Assembly: GCA_944332475.1 (NCBI GenBank) | Contig: CALVKA010000005.1 | Span: forward strand, 1 to 64,000 | Length of the DNA stretch: 64,000 nucleotides | Source: an uncultured Bacilli bacterium | Lineage (GTDB): Bacteria > Bacillota_I > Bacilli_A > RF39 > UBA660 | Reading direction: 5' to 3' | Shown here: piece after piece, positions 37,639 through 45,357 of the stretch | Layout of the letters: each line of letters opens with the position of its first letter | Position numbering within the stretch: position 1 is the first letter of the stretch | Notes under the pieces: model-generated | What the model was told of the DNA's origin: nothing | What the model saw: the letters and a program-made list of their open reading frames with translations, nothing else | Database searches by the model: none | Made by a program: the position numbers and the translations under genes

Positions 37639-38883
37639 ATAAAATTTAAATGGAACAAAAAAATTATAATAATAGCAATATTAGGAATCGGATTTATTTT
37701 GACTGGAAGTATTTTAATTATAACGGCACCTCCAAAGTTAGATACAACAGGGTATCAATTAGTAGAAAACTTAAAGGTAGAAGTATATAGCGAAGCTAAG
37801 ATAAAGGACTTCATCGAATCAATTAATGGAAAGATAATCACAAATGATAAAATTGATACAAAACAATTAGGAGAACAAGAAGTAAGATTCATCTATGAAA
37901 ATGAAAATGGACAAGAACGCATGGGAATTATGGATATCGATGTGGTTGACGTAGAAAAACCATTAATATGGTTGTCAGGTAGTTATAGTACAGAAGTAGG
38001 ACAAGAATTAAATTTATCAGAAGAAGTTCTATGTGCAGATAACTATGATAGTAATCCCAACTGTAGAGTTGAAGGAGAATATGACATCAACACCCCGGGG
38101 ACCTACAATTTAACTTATGTAGCAACAGACAGTAGTAACAATGAAGAAAGAATAAACTTTACTTTAAATGTATATGAACCAGCACCTGTAGAAGAAACGC
38201 CAGAAGAAAACATTACAGAAGAAACAGAACAAGAGCCTGTTGTAACAGCATTTAATGAAGTGGTAGAAGAACATAAAGATGAGAATACAGAAATAGGAAT
38301 TGATGTATCAAAATGGCAAGGAGAAATAGACTTTGAAAAAGTAAAAGCGGCTGGAGCCACCTTTGTCATGATTCGAGTAGGATCTCAACAGGGCGTTGGT
38401 GGAGAATATGTATTAGATCCATATTTTAGGCAAAATATTAATAATGCTATAGAAAACAATTTAAAAGTAGGAGTATATTTCTATTCTTATGCTGATAGTA
38501 AGGAAGAAGCAAATAAACAAGCAACCTGGGTCTTAAAACAAATTCAAGGATATCAATTATCTTTGCCAATAGCTTTTGACTGGGAGTGTTACAATGAATT
38601 TAATCAAATGCAATTAAGTTTATTTGGGTTAAACGAAGTAGCAGAAAGTTTCTTGGACAAAGTAGAAGATGCTGGATACGATGGAATGTTATATGGCAGT
38701 AAAAATTATTTAAATAGTATTTGGAAATACCATGATTATGATGTGTGGTTAGCACATTATACAGAACAGACAGATTATGATTCACATTATATAATGTGGC
38801 AATTATGCCAAGATGGACAAATAGATGGCATTGGTACAGCAGTAGATATTAATGTTCTGTATAAAAATGAAGAAACGGAGTAA
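37639..38883 (+). CDS. GH25 lysozyme-like protein with Ig-like domain; start codon lesion
   Basis: The reading frame encodes a signal anchor (KKIIIIAILGIGFILTG), an Ig-like DUF5011-type domain (EVGQELNLSEEVLCADNYD, YNLTYVATDSSNN), a Glu/Thr linker, and a GH25 muramidase domain with IGIDVSKWQGEIDF and catalytic PIAFDWECYNE. The problem is the start: GAGGTG at 37626 is correctly spaced only from ATA at 37639; no ATG/GTG/TTG gives the full anchor. A TTG at 37699 would cut it in half. Either ATA is used, or the gene has lost its start. The adjoining pseudogene supports decay. Confidence 0.72.
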   Translation: MKFKWNKKIIIIAILGIGFILTGSILIITAPPKLDTTGYQLVENLKVEVYSEAKIKDFIESINGKIITNDKIDTKQLGEQEVRFIYENENGQERMGIMDIDVVDVEKPLIWLSGSYSTEVGQELNLSEEVLCADNYDSNPNCRVEGEYDINTPGTYNLTYVATDSSNNEERINFTLNVYEPAPVEETPEENITEETEQEPVVTAFNEVVEEHKDENTEIGIDVSKWQGEIDFEKVKAAGATFVMIRVGSQQGVGGEYVLDPYFRQNINNAIENNLKVGVYFYSYADSKEEANKQATWVLKQIQGYQLSLPIAFDWECYNEFNQMQLSLFGLNEVAESFLDKVEDAGYDGMLYGSKNYLNSIWKYHDYDVWLAHYTEQTDYDSHYIMWQLCQDGQIDGIGTAVDINVLYKNEETE

Positions 38884-39240
38884 AAAAGGAAATATATATA
38901 ATTAGTAGCGATTGTAAGTATACTTTTCATCACAACGGCTTGCCTAAGTACAGGGCTAAAGCAACTAGAAGAGCGTTGGACAGCACATCCAGAGTCCTAA
39001 TCTGTCATGATTGTAGGGCAAGACACTGAAGAAATTCCATACTACTTAACCTTCGATAAAGATAATAATTCTGCGTTAGAATTAGATGATGAAAATACAG
39101 AAAAAGGAACTTTTACGATAGATGAAGATAACAATATAACACTAACAACGGATAATGGTGTTGTTGCAGACACTAGCGAGTTAAAAAATGAAGACAGCAC
39201 TTATGTAATAGTTATGCTTCTCTATATACCAAAGAAGAAT
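38884..39240 (+). pseudogene. Decayed small lipoprotein gene
   Basis: In the frame following the lysozyme stop, the sequence reads like a lipoprotein signal (LVAIVSILFITTACLS, lipobox Cys at 38941) and a small secreted beta-rich domain ([31 protein letters not shown]). It has no start codon, a TAA inside the signal peptide (38899) and a second TAA at 38998. The frame then runs into the downstream amidase only by chance. I read it as a dead gene between two wall hydrolases. Confidence 0.65.
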
Positions 39241-39242
39241 AA

Positions 39243-39268
39243 AGAGTGGAAAAAATTCCACTTTTTTT
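39243..39268 (+). terminator. Terminator after the lipoprotein pseudogene
   Basis: GAGTGGAA-AAAA-TTCCACTTTTTTT, a 7-bp stem and seven T. It separates the dead gene from the amidase. Confidence 0.8.
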
Positions 39269-39315
39269 GTGACAAAATCCCAAACTTTACATATGGTAAG
39301 GTAGAGGTGAAAAAG

Positions 39316-40290
39316 ATGAATGACAGAAAAATAACGGGAGTTGTAGTAGATAGTGGACATGGCGGTAGTGATCCAGGTGCTGTCAGTGGTAATTTGCAAG
39401 AAAAAGAATTTACGTTAGAAGCCGCCAACTATATGACAAGAAGACTACAAGAGTTAGGAATACCAGTGGTATCTATAAAAACGACGGATGAAGATATTTC
39501 CAGGACAGAAAGACTACGTAGGGCAAATGAAGCATTTAATGGGGATCCTAACGCTATTTTAATATCAAATCATATTAACTCAGGAGGGGGAGAAGGAGCA
39601 GAAATTGTATATGCTCTTCGAAATGATGACACTTTGGCAAGTATGGCATTAGAAAATATTGGAGATGCTGGACAAAAAATGAGAAGAATATATCAAAGAA
39701 GACTACCAGAAGACCCTAGTAAAGATTATTATTACATTATTAGAGAAACATCACCAATGCAATCACTACTAGTAGAATATGGATTTATTGACAATGCTGC
39801 AGATCAAAAGAAATTACAAAATAATTTAACGGACTATGTAGAAGGAGTAGTAAAAGCCATTGCTGATTATGGAGGTTATACTTATATACCACCAGGAATG
39901 AGTAGTGAAAACAACATTTACACAGTAGTAAAAGGAGACACATTATCAAAAATAGCAAAAGAATTTAATACAACTGTAGAGGAAATAAAAAGATTAAACA
40001 ACTTAACATCAGATTTACTTCAAATAGGTCAAGTGCTATTTATTCCAATAACTGCCATTACACCAATTTATGAAACATATACAGTTCAAAAAGGAGATAC
40101 TTTATATGGAATTGCTAAAAAATATGATATAACAGTAGAAGAATTAAAAGGTTTAAATAACATAACAAGCAATAATTTATACATAGGCCAACAATTAAAA
40201 GTACCAAAACTAGAAACAATAGAAGAGGAAGAATATGAAGTTTATACAGTAGTAAAAGGCGATACAATTTTTATGGGGAATAGTGAGTAA
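39316..40290 (+). CDS. LysM amidase, 5' part, interrupted by an integrated element
   Basis: Start at ATG 39316 (AGAGGTGA upstream); the longer open frame upstream belongs to a pseudogene. Residues 1-185 are an Amidase_3 domain with zinc and catalytic motifs [28 protein letters not shown] and LVEYGFIDN. Two LysM repeats follow ([14 protein letters not shown] and [14 protein letters not shown]). A third LysM starts YTVVKG and is cut at GG 40258-40259; ten codons of element sequence (ending GNSE) close the frame. The rest of the gene is at 46936-47200. The truncated 324-residue enzyme could still be active. Confidence 0.92.
   Translation: MNDRKITGVVVDSGHGGSDPGAVSGNLQEKEFTLEAANYMTRRLQELGIPVVSIKTTDEDISRTERLRRANEAFNGDPNAILISNHINSGGGEGAEIVYALRNDDTLASMALENIGDAGQKMRRIYQRRLPEDPSKDYYYIIRETSPMQSLLVEYGFIDNAADQKKLQNNLTDYVEGVVKAIADYGGYTYIPPGMSSENNIYTVVKGDTLSKIAKEFNTTVEEIKRLNNLTSDLLQIGQVLFIPITAITPIYETYTVQKGDTLYGIAKKYDITVEELKGLNNITSNNLYIGQQLKVPKLETIEEEEYEVYTVVKGDTIFMGNSE
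40258..40275 (+). other. attL junction
   Basis: Host LysM codons (VVKG) run into the GG core at 40258-40259 and then into the element arm CGATACAATTTTTATG. Deduced by matching the host reading frame on the two sides. Confidence 0.85.
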
Positions 40291-40316
40291 TATTATAAAA
40301 ATATTGATGAAATTTA

Positions 40317-40343
40317 AGGCATTTTGAAGAAAAATGTCTTTTT
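40317..40343 (+). terminator. Terminator at the left end of the element
   Basis: AGGCATTTT-GAAGA-AAAATGTCT with one G-T pair and a T run. It would stop transcripts from the truncated amidase before the defence genes. A TATAAT at 40350 may start the element's operon. Confidence 0.6.
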
Positions 40344-40397
40344 ACATGGTATAATATTAAGAGTTATTAAAACTATATCAGGAGGTTAGCTTATAAT

Positions 40398-41315
40398 ATG
40401 AAAAATGAAGAAGTTAAACTTAATAATGATAGTATTTATATTAAGAGAAAGGCATTTTGCAAAAGATGGAATATTATTGAATTAAATGAAGACGATAATC
40501 AGATTAAAATTAGATGCTTATCTGCTATCACAAAACTTTTAAATATAGCAAATAGACCATCTGATTTTGAAATTAGTATTTATAATAAAGACGATTTTTT
40601 AGATGATTATTGTTGTGAAGTATCTATGATATTGGGCATTGAAAACAGGTCGAATACTTTTAACAATTTTGAATTAAAAGATTTATATAAATTTCTTTTA
40701 AAGTTAGATTTAAATAATGAAGATGATTATAATATGTTTCTATGGTATTTAGAAATAACCTTGAACTATGACTTTGGTAGATATATTGATAAAAGCAAAT
40801 TAGTTAATAAAGTCGTAGAAGCACTACAACTTAGTAATGCTAATGTAAAAATTTTAAAGAAAGAAAATGATTATGAATTATATCCAATTCACATTGAATT
40901 TCTTGATGAACCTTTAGTAATTGATAATTTAATATGGTTAGATAAATATAAAATTACTAAAGAACATTTTTCTAGTGCGGTAAAAATGCAAAGAAAAAAA
41001 CAAAATTATAGAAATATTATAGATGAATTAAGATTTAGTTTAGAATCATTCTTTCAACAACTTTTTTCTAATAAAAAGACTTTAGAAAATCAAAAAAATA
41101 ATGTAGGAGAGTTTTTAAAAAATAATAATATATCAACTACTATTTCTAATATGTATATTAAATTATTTGATTTATATACTGTCTATAACAATGATAATGC
41201 TAAACATGGTGATAATATTACTGAACAGGAAATAGATTATTTAATATATTTAACAGGTAGCTTTATCAGATTAATCTTGCAAATTGAAGAATCAAAAAAA
41301 GAAGTAAAGGAGTGA
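40398..41315 (+). CDS. Abi-like protein with possible C-terminal HEPN domain
   Basis: 305 aa, not firmly recognised. The C-terminal half is helical and resembles the HEPN-type end of AbiJ-like proteins: RNIIDELRFSLESFFQQLF, then after a spacer YNNDNAKHGDN and a last helix YLTGSFIRLILQIEE. The NAKHG motif is the feature that suggests this. The N-terminal half has mixed acidic sequence with no motif. First gene of the element's defence run, with AGGAGG and 7 bases before the next gene. An abortive-infection or sensor role is inferred from fold and company only. Confidence 0.6.
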   Translation: MKNEEVKLNNDSIYIKRKAFCKRWNIIELNEDDNQIKIRCLSAITKLLNIANRPSDFEISIYNKDDFLDDYCCEVSMILGIENRSNTFNNFELKDLYKFLLKLDLNNEDDYNMFLWYLEITLNYDFGRYIDKSKLVNKVVEALQLSNANVKILKKENDYELYPIHIEFLDEPLVIDNLIWLDKYKITKEHFSSAVKMQRKKQNYRNIIDELRFSLESFFQQLFSNKKTLENQKNNVGEFLKNNNISTTISNMYIKLFDLYTVYNNDNAKHGDNITEQEIDYLIYLTGSFIRLILQIEESKKEVKE

Positions 41316-41322
41316 TAATATA

Positions 41323-42186
41323 ATGAAAAATGATAACTTATTTCTACCAGTATATATAAATAAAGATAGATTGTTAGATATTAATTCAATATTGTTTGAT
41401 GGATATAGTGATTTTTCTGAAATGACCTTAGAAAATAATACTGATGCCAAAAAAAGCAATAAATCAAATGTTAATGGTAGTGTAGGTATGAAAATATTTA
41501 ATTTGAGTAGTGGCATACAAGATGAACAAATTGATGGCCAATCGAACAAGGAAAAAATAACTTTAAAAAAAGTTCAAACAACAAGTTCCTTGTTAGCTAG
41601 TACATTGAAGATTTTAAAAAACAAAAAACTAATTAAAGAAGAAAAATTTAATATTGGAGATTTTGTGGAAATAACAGGCGTTTTTAAAAATAATTCAATA
41701 TGTGATTTATTAGAACAATTTATAGAAATGATTAGCTTTGCTGAATTAGCAAATAAACTTTCAAACAACAACAATAATAATAAAAATGAAACATCGAAAA
41801 CAAAGGAACAGATTAAGCAAGTTAAACAAATGATAAAAACTAAAGACGATTTAGAAAGAGAATTGGTTTATGAAACACAAAATGAAATTTATGTTATTCA
41901 TTTACTAACAAATAATATTTATAATTCGAGTTTAGATAATATATATAACAATAATCTAACATATTTTTGTCAAGTAAAAAATATTGCCAATGATTACAAT
42001 TTTTTTTCAGATACTCAATTGTGTAAATTTGATAGTGGCTTGCTAGCAGATTTTATTTCACAATTGAAAAGCATAGTAAATGAATGTAATGGTAGTTATC
42101 GATTTGATTTTGAGTTATTAAGTAATTCAAGTAATAAAAAAGTTTATGAATTAGAATTAATTGCAATTTATAGAAAAGCAAGTTAG
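41323..42186 (+). CDS. Unknown protein, DUF6414-like?, paired with the Abi-like gene
   Basis: 287 aa. The start LFLPVYINKDRLLDINSILFDG, an early Gly/Ser/Asn-rich stretch, TSSLLASTLKIL and FNIGDFVEITG recall DUF6414 proteins, which turn up in phage-defence loci, but I hold this loosely. A low-complexity Asn run (about residues 147-152) divides it into halves; the C-terminal half ends in YELELIAIYRKAS, a typical last strand. Seven bases after the HEPN-like gene and 37 before dpnM, so it belongs to the operon. Confidence 0.55.
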   Translation: MKNDNLFLPVYINKDRLLDINSILFDGYSDFSEMTLENNTDAKKSNKSNVNGSVGMKIFNLSSGIQDEQIDGQSNKEKITLKKVQTTSSLLASTLKILKNKKLIKEEKFNIGDFVEITGVFKNNSICDLLEQFIEMISFAELANKLSNNNNNNKNETSKTKEQIKQVKQMIKTKDDLERELVYETQNEIYVIHLLTNNIYNSSLDNIYNNNLTYFCQVKNIANDYNFFSDTQLCKFDSGLLADFISQLKSIVNECNGSYRFDFELLSNSSNKKVYELELIAIYRKAS

Positions 42187-42223
42187 TTTTTATGTAGTAA
42201 TTAATTTATAGTGGAGGAAGAAT

Positions 42224-43075
42224 ATGATTAAAGGAAAGCCATTTGTAAAATGGGCTGGTGGAAAAAGGCAGATAATAGATAAATTAAAACAATATATTCC
42301 AGAGAAATTTAATACTTATTATGAACCATTTGTTGGTGGAGGAGCATTATTATTTGAACTTTCACCTAAAAAAGCAGTTATTAATGATTCAAATAAAGAA
42401 CTTATTAATGTTTATGAATGTATAAAAGACGAAAAAAAATTTGAAGCAATGTGCAGAGAATTAAATCATCATGAAACCGAACATTCTGAAGAATATTATT
42501 ATAAAATTAGAAATTTAGATAGGGATAAAAAGAGATTTAATAGAGTAGCAGATTATAAAAGAGCTGCTCGTACTATTTACTTAAATAAGGCCTGTTTTAA
42601 TGGCTTATATAGAGTTAATAGTAAAAATGAATATAATGTACCGTTTGGTAAGAAAACTAAAGTAAACACTTATGAAGGGCAAAATTTAGGTATTATATGT
42701 GGCTATTTAAATTATAATGATATTAAAATTCTCTCAGTTGATTTTGAAGAGTCAGTAAAGGATGCTAAAAAAGGCGATTTTATTTATTTTGATCCCCCTT
42801 ATGATTCTGATACAACAACCTTTAATAGTTATACTGAAAATGGTTTTGGAAAAGATGAACAAAAAAGACTTGCTAAAGTGTTTAAAGAATTATCTGATAG
42901 AGGTTGCTATGTGATGCTTTCTAATCATAATACAACACTAATAAATGAACTTTATAAGGGTTTTAATATTCATGTAATTGAAGCAAAAAGAAATATAAAT
43001 GCTAATGGAAAGAAAAGAGGAAAAGTAGAAGAAGTTATTATTACAAATTTTGAAAATAAAAAAGGATTTGAATAA
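42224..43075 (+). CDS. dpnM: DpnM-type GATC adenine-N6 methyltransferase (Dam family)
   Basis: 283 aa Dam/D12 class MTase. It has the SAM motif FVKWAGGKRQI (residues 7-17) and YEPFVGGGALLFEL, the catalytic motif IYFDPPYDSD (DPPY), and the D12 signature RVNSKNEYNVPFGK. It methylates adenine in GATC and protects host DNA from the nuclease encoded downstream. The order dpnM-dpnA-dpnB is that of the pneumococcal DpnII system. Confidence 0.93.
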   Translation: MIKGKPFVKWAGGKRQIIDKLKQYIPEKFNTYYEPFVGGGALLFELSPKKAVINDSNKELINVYECIKDEKKFEAMCRELNHHETEHSEEYYYKIRNLDRDKKRFNRVADYKRAARTIYLNKACFNGLYRVNSKNEYNVPFGKKTKVNTYEGQNLGIICGYLNYNDIKILSVDFEESVKDAKKGDFIYFDPPYDSDTTTFNSYTENGFGKDEQKRLAKVFKELSDRGCYVMLSNHNTTLINELYKGFNIHVIEAKRNINANGKKRGKVEEVIITNFENKKGFE

Positions 43076-43111
43076 TAAACATAGTATAATATATATGAGG
43101 AGGTTTTTTGT

Positions 43112-43882
43112 ATGAGTAAAAAATATTATTATGAAAATAAAGATTTTAAACTTATACAAGGCGATTCATTAAAAATACTTAAAGGTATTGAGCCTAAAAG
43201 TATTGATATGATATTTGCAGACCCTCCTTATTTTTTATCTAGTGATGGAATATCGTGTAGTGGTGGTAAAATGGTATCAGTTAATAAAGGTGATTGGGAT
43301 AAATCTATTAGTATAGAAGAAAAACATAAATTTAATAGAAAATGGATTAAATTATGTTATCAGGTATTAAAAGATAATGGTACTATTTGGATCAGTGGAA
43401 CAATGCATAATATTTATTCAATAGGTATGGCATTAGAACAAGAAGGATTTAAGATAATAAATAATATAACTTGGAAAAAATTAAATCCCCCACCAAATAT
43501 TAGTTGCAGATATTTTGTTCATTCAACTGAAACTATTCTTTGGGCAAAAAAAGATATAAAAACTGCAAAACATAAATTTAATTATTCACTTATGAGAGAA
43601 TTAAATGGTGGCAAACAAATGAAAGATGTTTGGGAATCATCACTTACTAAACCTAGTGAGAAAAAATGTGGTAAACATCCTACTCAAAAACCTATAGAAA
43701 TATTAGAGAAAATAATACTAGCTTCTACAGATGAAGGAGATATAATATTAGATCCTTTTAATGGTAGTGGTACTACTGGAATAGTTTCTAGTAAATTAAA
43801 TAGAAAATATATTGGTATAGAAAAAGAAAAGGAATATTTAGATTTAACAATAAAAAGAAAGGAAAGTGAGAATAATGTCTAG
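43112..43882 (+). CDS. dpnA: DpnA-type second DNA adenine methyltransferase
   Basis: 256 aa, beta-group MTase: DPPY motif first (IFADPPYFLSSDGISCSGG), then the SAM motif late (ILDPFNGSGTTGIVS). In DpnII systems, DpnA also methylates single-stranded GATC, protecting DNA that enters as single strands in transformation. HPTQKPIEILEKI is a family signature. AGGAGG upstream, and TATAAT at 43085 may be an extra promoter. Its end overlaps dpnB by eight bases. Confidence 0.92.
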   Translation: MSKKYYYENKDFKLIQGDSLKILKGIEPKSIDMIFADPPYFLSSDGISCSGGKMVSVNKGDWDKSISIEEKHKFNRKWIKLCYQVLKDNGTIWISGTMHNIYSIGMALEQEGFKIINNITWKKLNPPPNISCRYFVHSTETILWAKKDIKTAKHKFNYSLMRELNGGKQMKDVWESSLTKPSEKKCGKHPTQKPIEILEKIILASTDEGDIILDPFNGSGTTGIVSSKLNRKYIGIEKEKEYLDLTIKRKESENNV

Positions 43883-44729
43883 AAATTTTAATGAATGGTT
43901 AAGTAAATTTAAAACAAGTATATCTGATTATACTTATTATGTTGATTTTGAAAAAATATATAAAAATGTTGATAAAGTGAAAGTAGAACTTAATATTTTA
44001 AATTCATTAATAGGAAGTAAAAATATTGAAGAAGAATTTCAAAATATTTTAATTAAATACCCAGAAACTTTAGAATGTATTCCATTATTACTTGCTGTTC
44101 GCTCTAGAGAAATATTTATAAAAGATGAAATAAATGAATATTTATTTAAGTTTGATAAAATGGTCTATTCTATGAAAGATTATATTAGGTTTATGAAAGA
44201 AAGTGGACTATTTGATTTACTTCAAAATCATATTATAAACAATTTATATGATTATGTATTAGGAATAGAGGTTGGGCTTGATTCAAATGGAAGAAAAAAT
44301 CGTGGTGGACATCTAATGGAAAATTTGGTTGAATCGTATATCATAAAAGCTGGTTATAAAAAAGATGTTAATTACTTTAAAGAAATGTATTTGAAGGATA
44401 TAGAGAATAAATGGAATCTTGATTTGAGCGAAATGTCTGGAAATAACACTTCAACTAAAAGATTTGATTTTGTTATTAAAACGGATAAACAAGTATATGT
44501 CATAGAAACTAACTTCTATTCTAGTGGTGGCTCTAAATTGAATGAAACTGCTAGAAGTTATAAGATGTTGGCACAAGAATCCAAAAAAGTTGATGATGTA
44601 ACATTTATATGGTTTACTGATGGTACTGGTTGGAATAGTGCTAGAAAAAATTTAGAAGAGACATTTAATGAATTAGAAACAATGTACAACATCGATGATC
44701 TTGAAAATGGGATTTTAGAAAATTTATAA
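43875..44729 (+). CDS. dpnB: DpnII-family restriction endonuclease
   Basis: 284 aa from ATG 43875; a GTG at 43866 is too close to the ribosome binding site. DpnII/MboI family, cuts unmethylated GATC. It has RKNRGGHLMENLVESYI, VNYFKEMYLKD, and the nuclease core KRFDFVIKTDKQVYVIETNFYS, with D...ExN like a PD-(D/E)xK motif. FIWFTDGTGWNSARKNLEE is typical of the family. It starts 8 bases inside dpnA, so its synthesis is tied to that of the methylase. Confidence 0.92.
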   Translation: MSRNFNEWLSKFKTSISDYTYYVDFEKIYKNVDKVKVELNILNSLIGSKNIEEEFQNILIKYPETLECIPLLLAVRSREIFIKDEINEYLFKFDKMVYSMKDYIRFMKESGLFDLLQNHIINNLYDYVLGIEVGLDSNGRKNRGGHLMENLVESYIIKAGYKKDVNYFKEMYLKDIENKWNLDLSEMSGNNTSTKRFDFVIKTDKQVYVIETNFYSSGGSKLNETARSYKMLAQESKKVDDVTFIWFTDGTGWNSARKNLEETFNELETMYNIDDLENGILENL

Positions 44730-44736
44730 AAAATTT

Positions 44737-44784
44737 AATCATCCTACTATTTTTAATAAAAATTGAAAAAAGGGATGATTTTTT
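44737..44784 (+). terminator. Terminator after dpnB
   Basis: AATCATCC and GGATGATT (8 bp, perfect) with a 28-base A/T loop, followed by T run. It probably ends the restriction operon. Confidence 0.6.
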
Positions 44785-44829
44785 GTTATTTTAAAGTCTT
44801 ATATTACCTATATTTAACCTTTAAATCAA

Positions 44830-44932
44830 CCTACAAAGTAGGATGAATTTTGTAAGTACGAAATAAGAATGGCGCCTACTATTTCTCTTATTTTATAGAG
44901 AAAAATAAGGACTAAGGCGCCTACTTCTTATC
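44830..44932. repeat. Nested inverted repeats with GGCGCC boxes
   Basis: A small hairpin CCTAC-AAA-GTAGG (44830-44842) is followed by a large imperfect hairpin: arms ATAAGAATGGCGCCTAC (44863-44879) and AAGGCGCCTACTTCTTAT (44914-44931). Inside lie two exclusive stems: TTCTCT/AGAGAA, and CTTATTTT/AAAATAAG. GGCGCCTACT also repeats directly. GC-rich boxes stand out in AT-rich DNA. It lies in the gap between dpnB and the recombinase, with no protein gene, from 44730 to 45046. It could be a structured RNA, a protein-binding site, or part of a recombination or mobilisation site. Confidence 0.7.
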
Positions 44933-45003
44933 CTGCTAATTAGTAATTAATTAATTTTTTTGAATTTTAGGATAATATAAAAAATTAACAATAAAAATAT
45001 AAC

Positions 45004-45032
45004 TTGACTCATATATTTTAAAGAGGTATCAT
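45004..45032 (+). promoter_or_regulatory. Promoter for the recombinase leader ORFs
   Basis: TTGACT at 45004-45009, a 17-base spacer and TATCAT at 45027-45032, just ahead of AAGGAG at 45041. Confidence 0.6.
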
Positions 45033-45046
45033 CCATGCAAAAGGAG

Positions 45047-45091
45047 ATGATGCTTATGAAAAATATAATGGAGGAATATGAAGTTAAGTAA
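45047..45091 (+). CDS. 14-aa leader-like ORF upstream of the recombinase
   Basis: MMLMKNIMEEYEVK, preceded by AAGGAG at about 45040. It overlaps the next small ORF by 14 bases. So short that a regulatory (translational coupling) role is more likely than a functional peptide. Confidence 0.4.
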   Translation: MMLMKNIMEEYEVK

Positions 45092-45185
45092 TATTTTTGA
45101 GTATGTAATGTGCATACCAAATAATATTACTAAAATTAAAGTTAATGCCATAGGTTTAAATGGAGGTAATAAACTCTATGGTTAA
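45078..45185 (+). CDS. 35-aa small ORF upstream of the recombinase
   Basis: Encodes MKLSNIFEYVMCIPN and on to GGNKLYG; GGAGGAAT sits right before the ATG. Overlaps the 14-aa ORF upstream and the 59-aa ORF downstream (8 bases). Similar tiny overlapping genes occur before recombinases of Firmicute elements, from memory. Function unknown. Confidence 0.5.
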   Translation: MKLSNIFEYVMCIPNNITKIKVNAIGLNGGNKLYG

Positions 45186-45357
45186 ATACAAAATTAATTT
45201 AAAGTTTAAAGAAAATGGAAAATCTTTAAACGAAACAATAACTGAAGTATTAAAAATTGAATTACAAAAAAAGATTAATAAGACTTGTAATATTTTAAAT
45301 TTAGAGCTACCATTCAATCATACTCATTATTCCCAAAAGGAAAGGAGAAATAATTAA
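45178..45357 (+). CDS. 59-aa small protein preceding the recombinase
   Basis: Start at ATG 45178 (GGAGG at 45162); an in-frame ATG at 45160 is part of the ribosome binding site. Residues 17-40 are NGKSLNETITEVLKIELQKK and on, an amphipathic helix common in small proteins encoded directly before serine recombinases. It overlaps the recombinase start by one base. It may control or accompany the recombinase, for example as a directionality factor; this is inference. Confidence 0.6.
   Translation: MVKYKINLKFKENGKSLNETITEVLKIELQKKINKTCNILNLELPFNHTHYSQKERRNN

Noticed and set aside
38881-39000. TAA reassigned as a sense codon
   Set aside because: TAA ends dozens of normal genes here with overlapping starts; the in-frame TAA codons are better read as decay.
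39007-39315. Long N-terminal extension of the amidase reading frame
   Set aside because: It contains a terminator and lipoprotein-like codons with stops just upstream; the ribosome binding site and family start fit ATG 39316. The open frame is chance continuation of a pseudogene.
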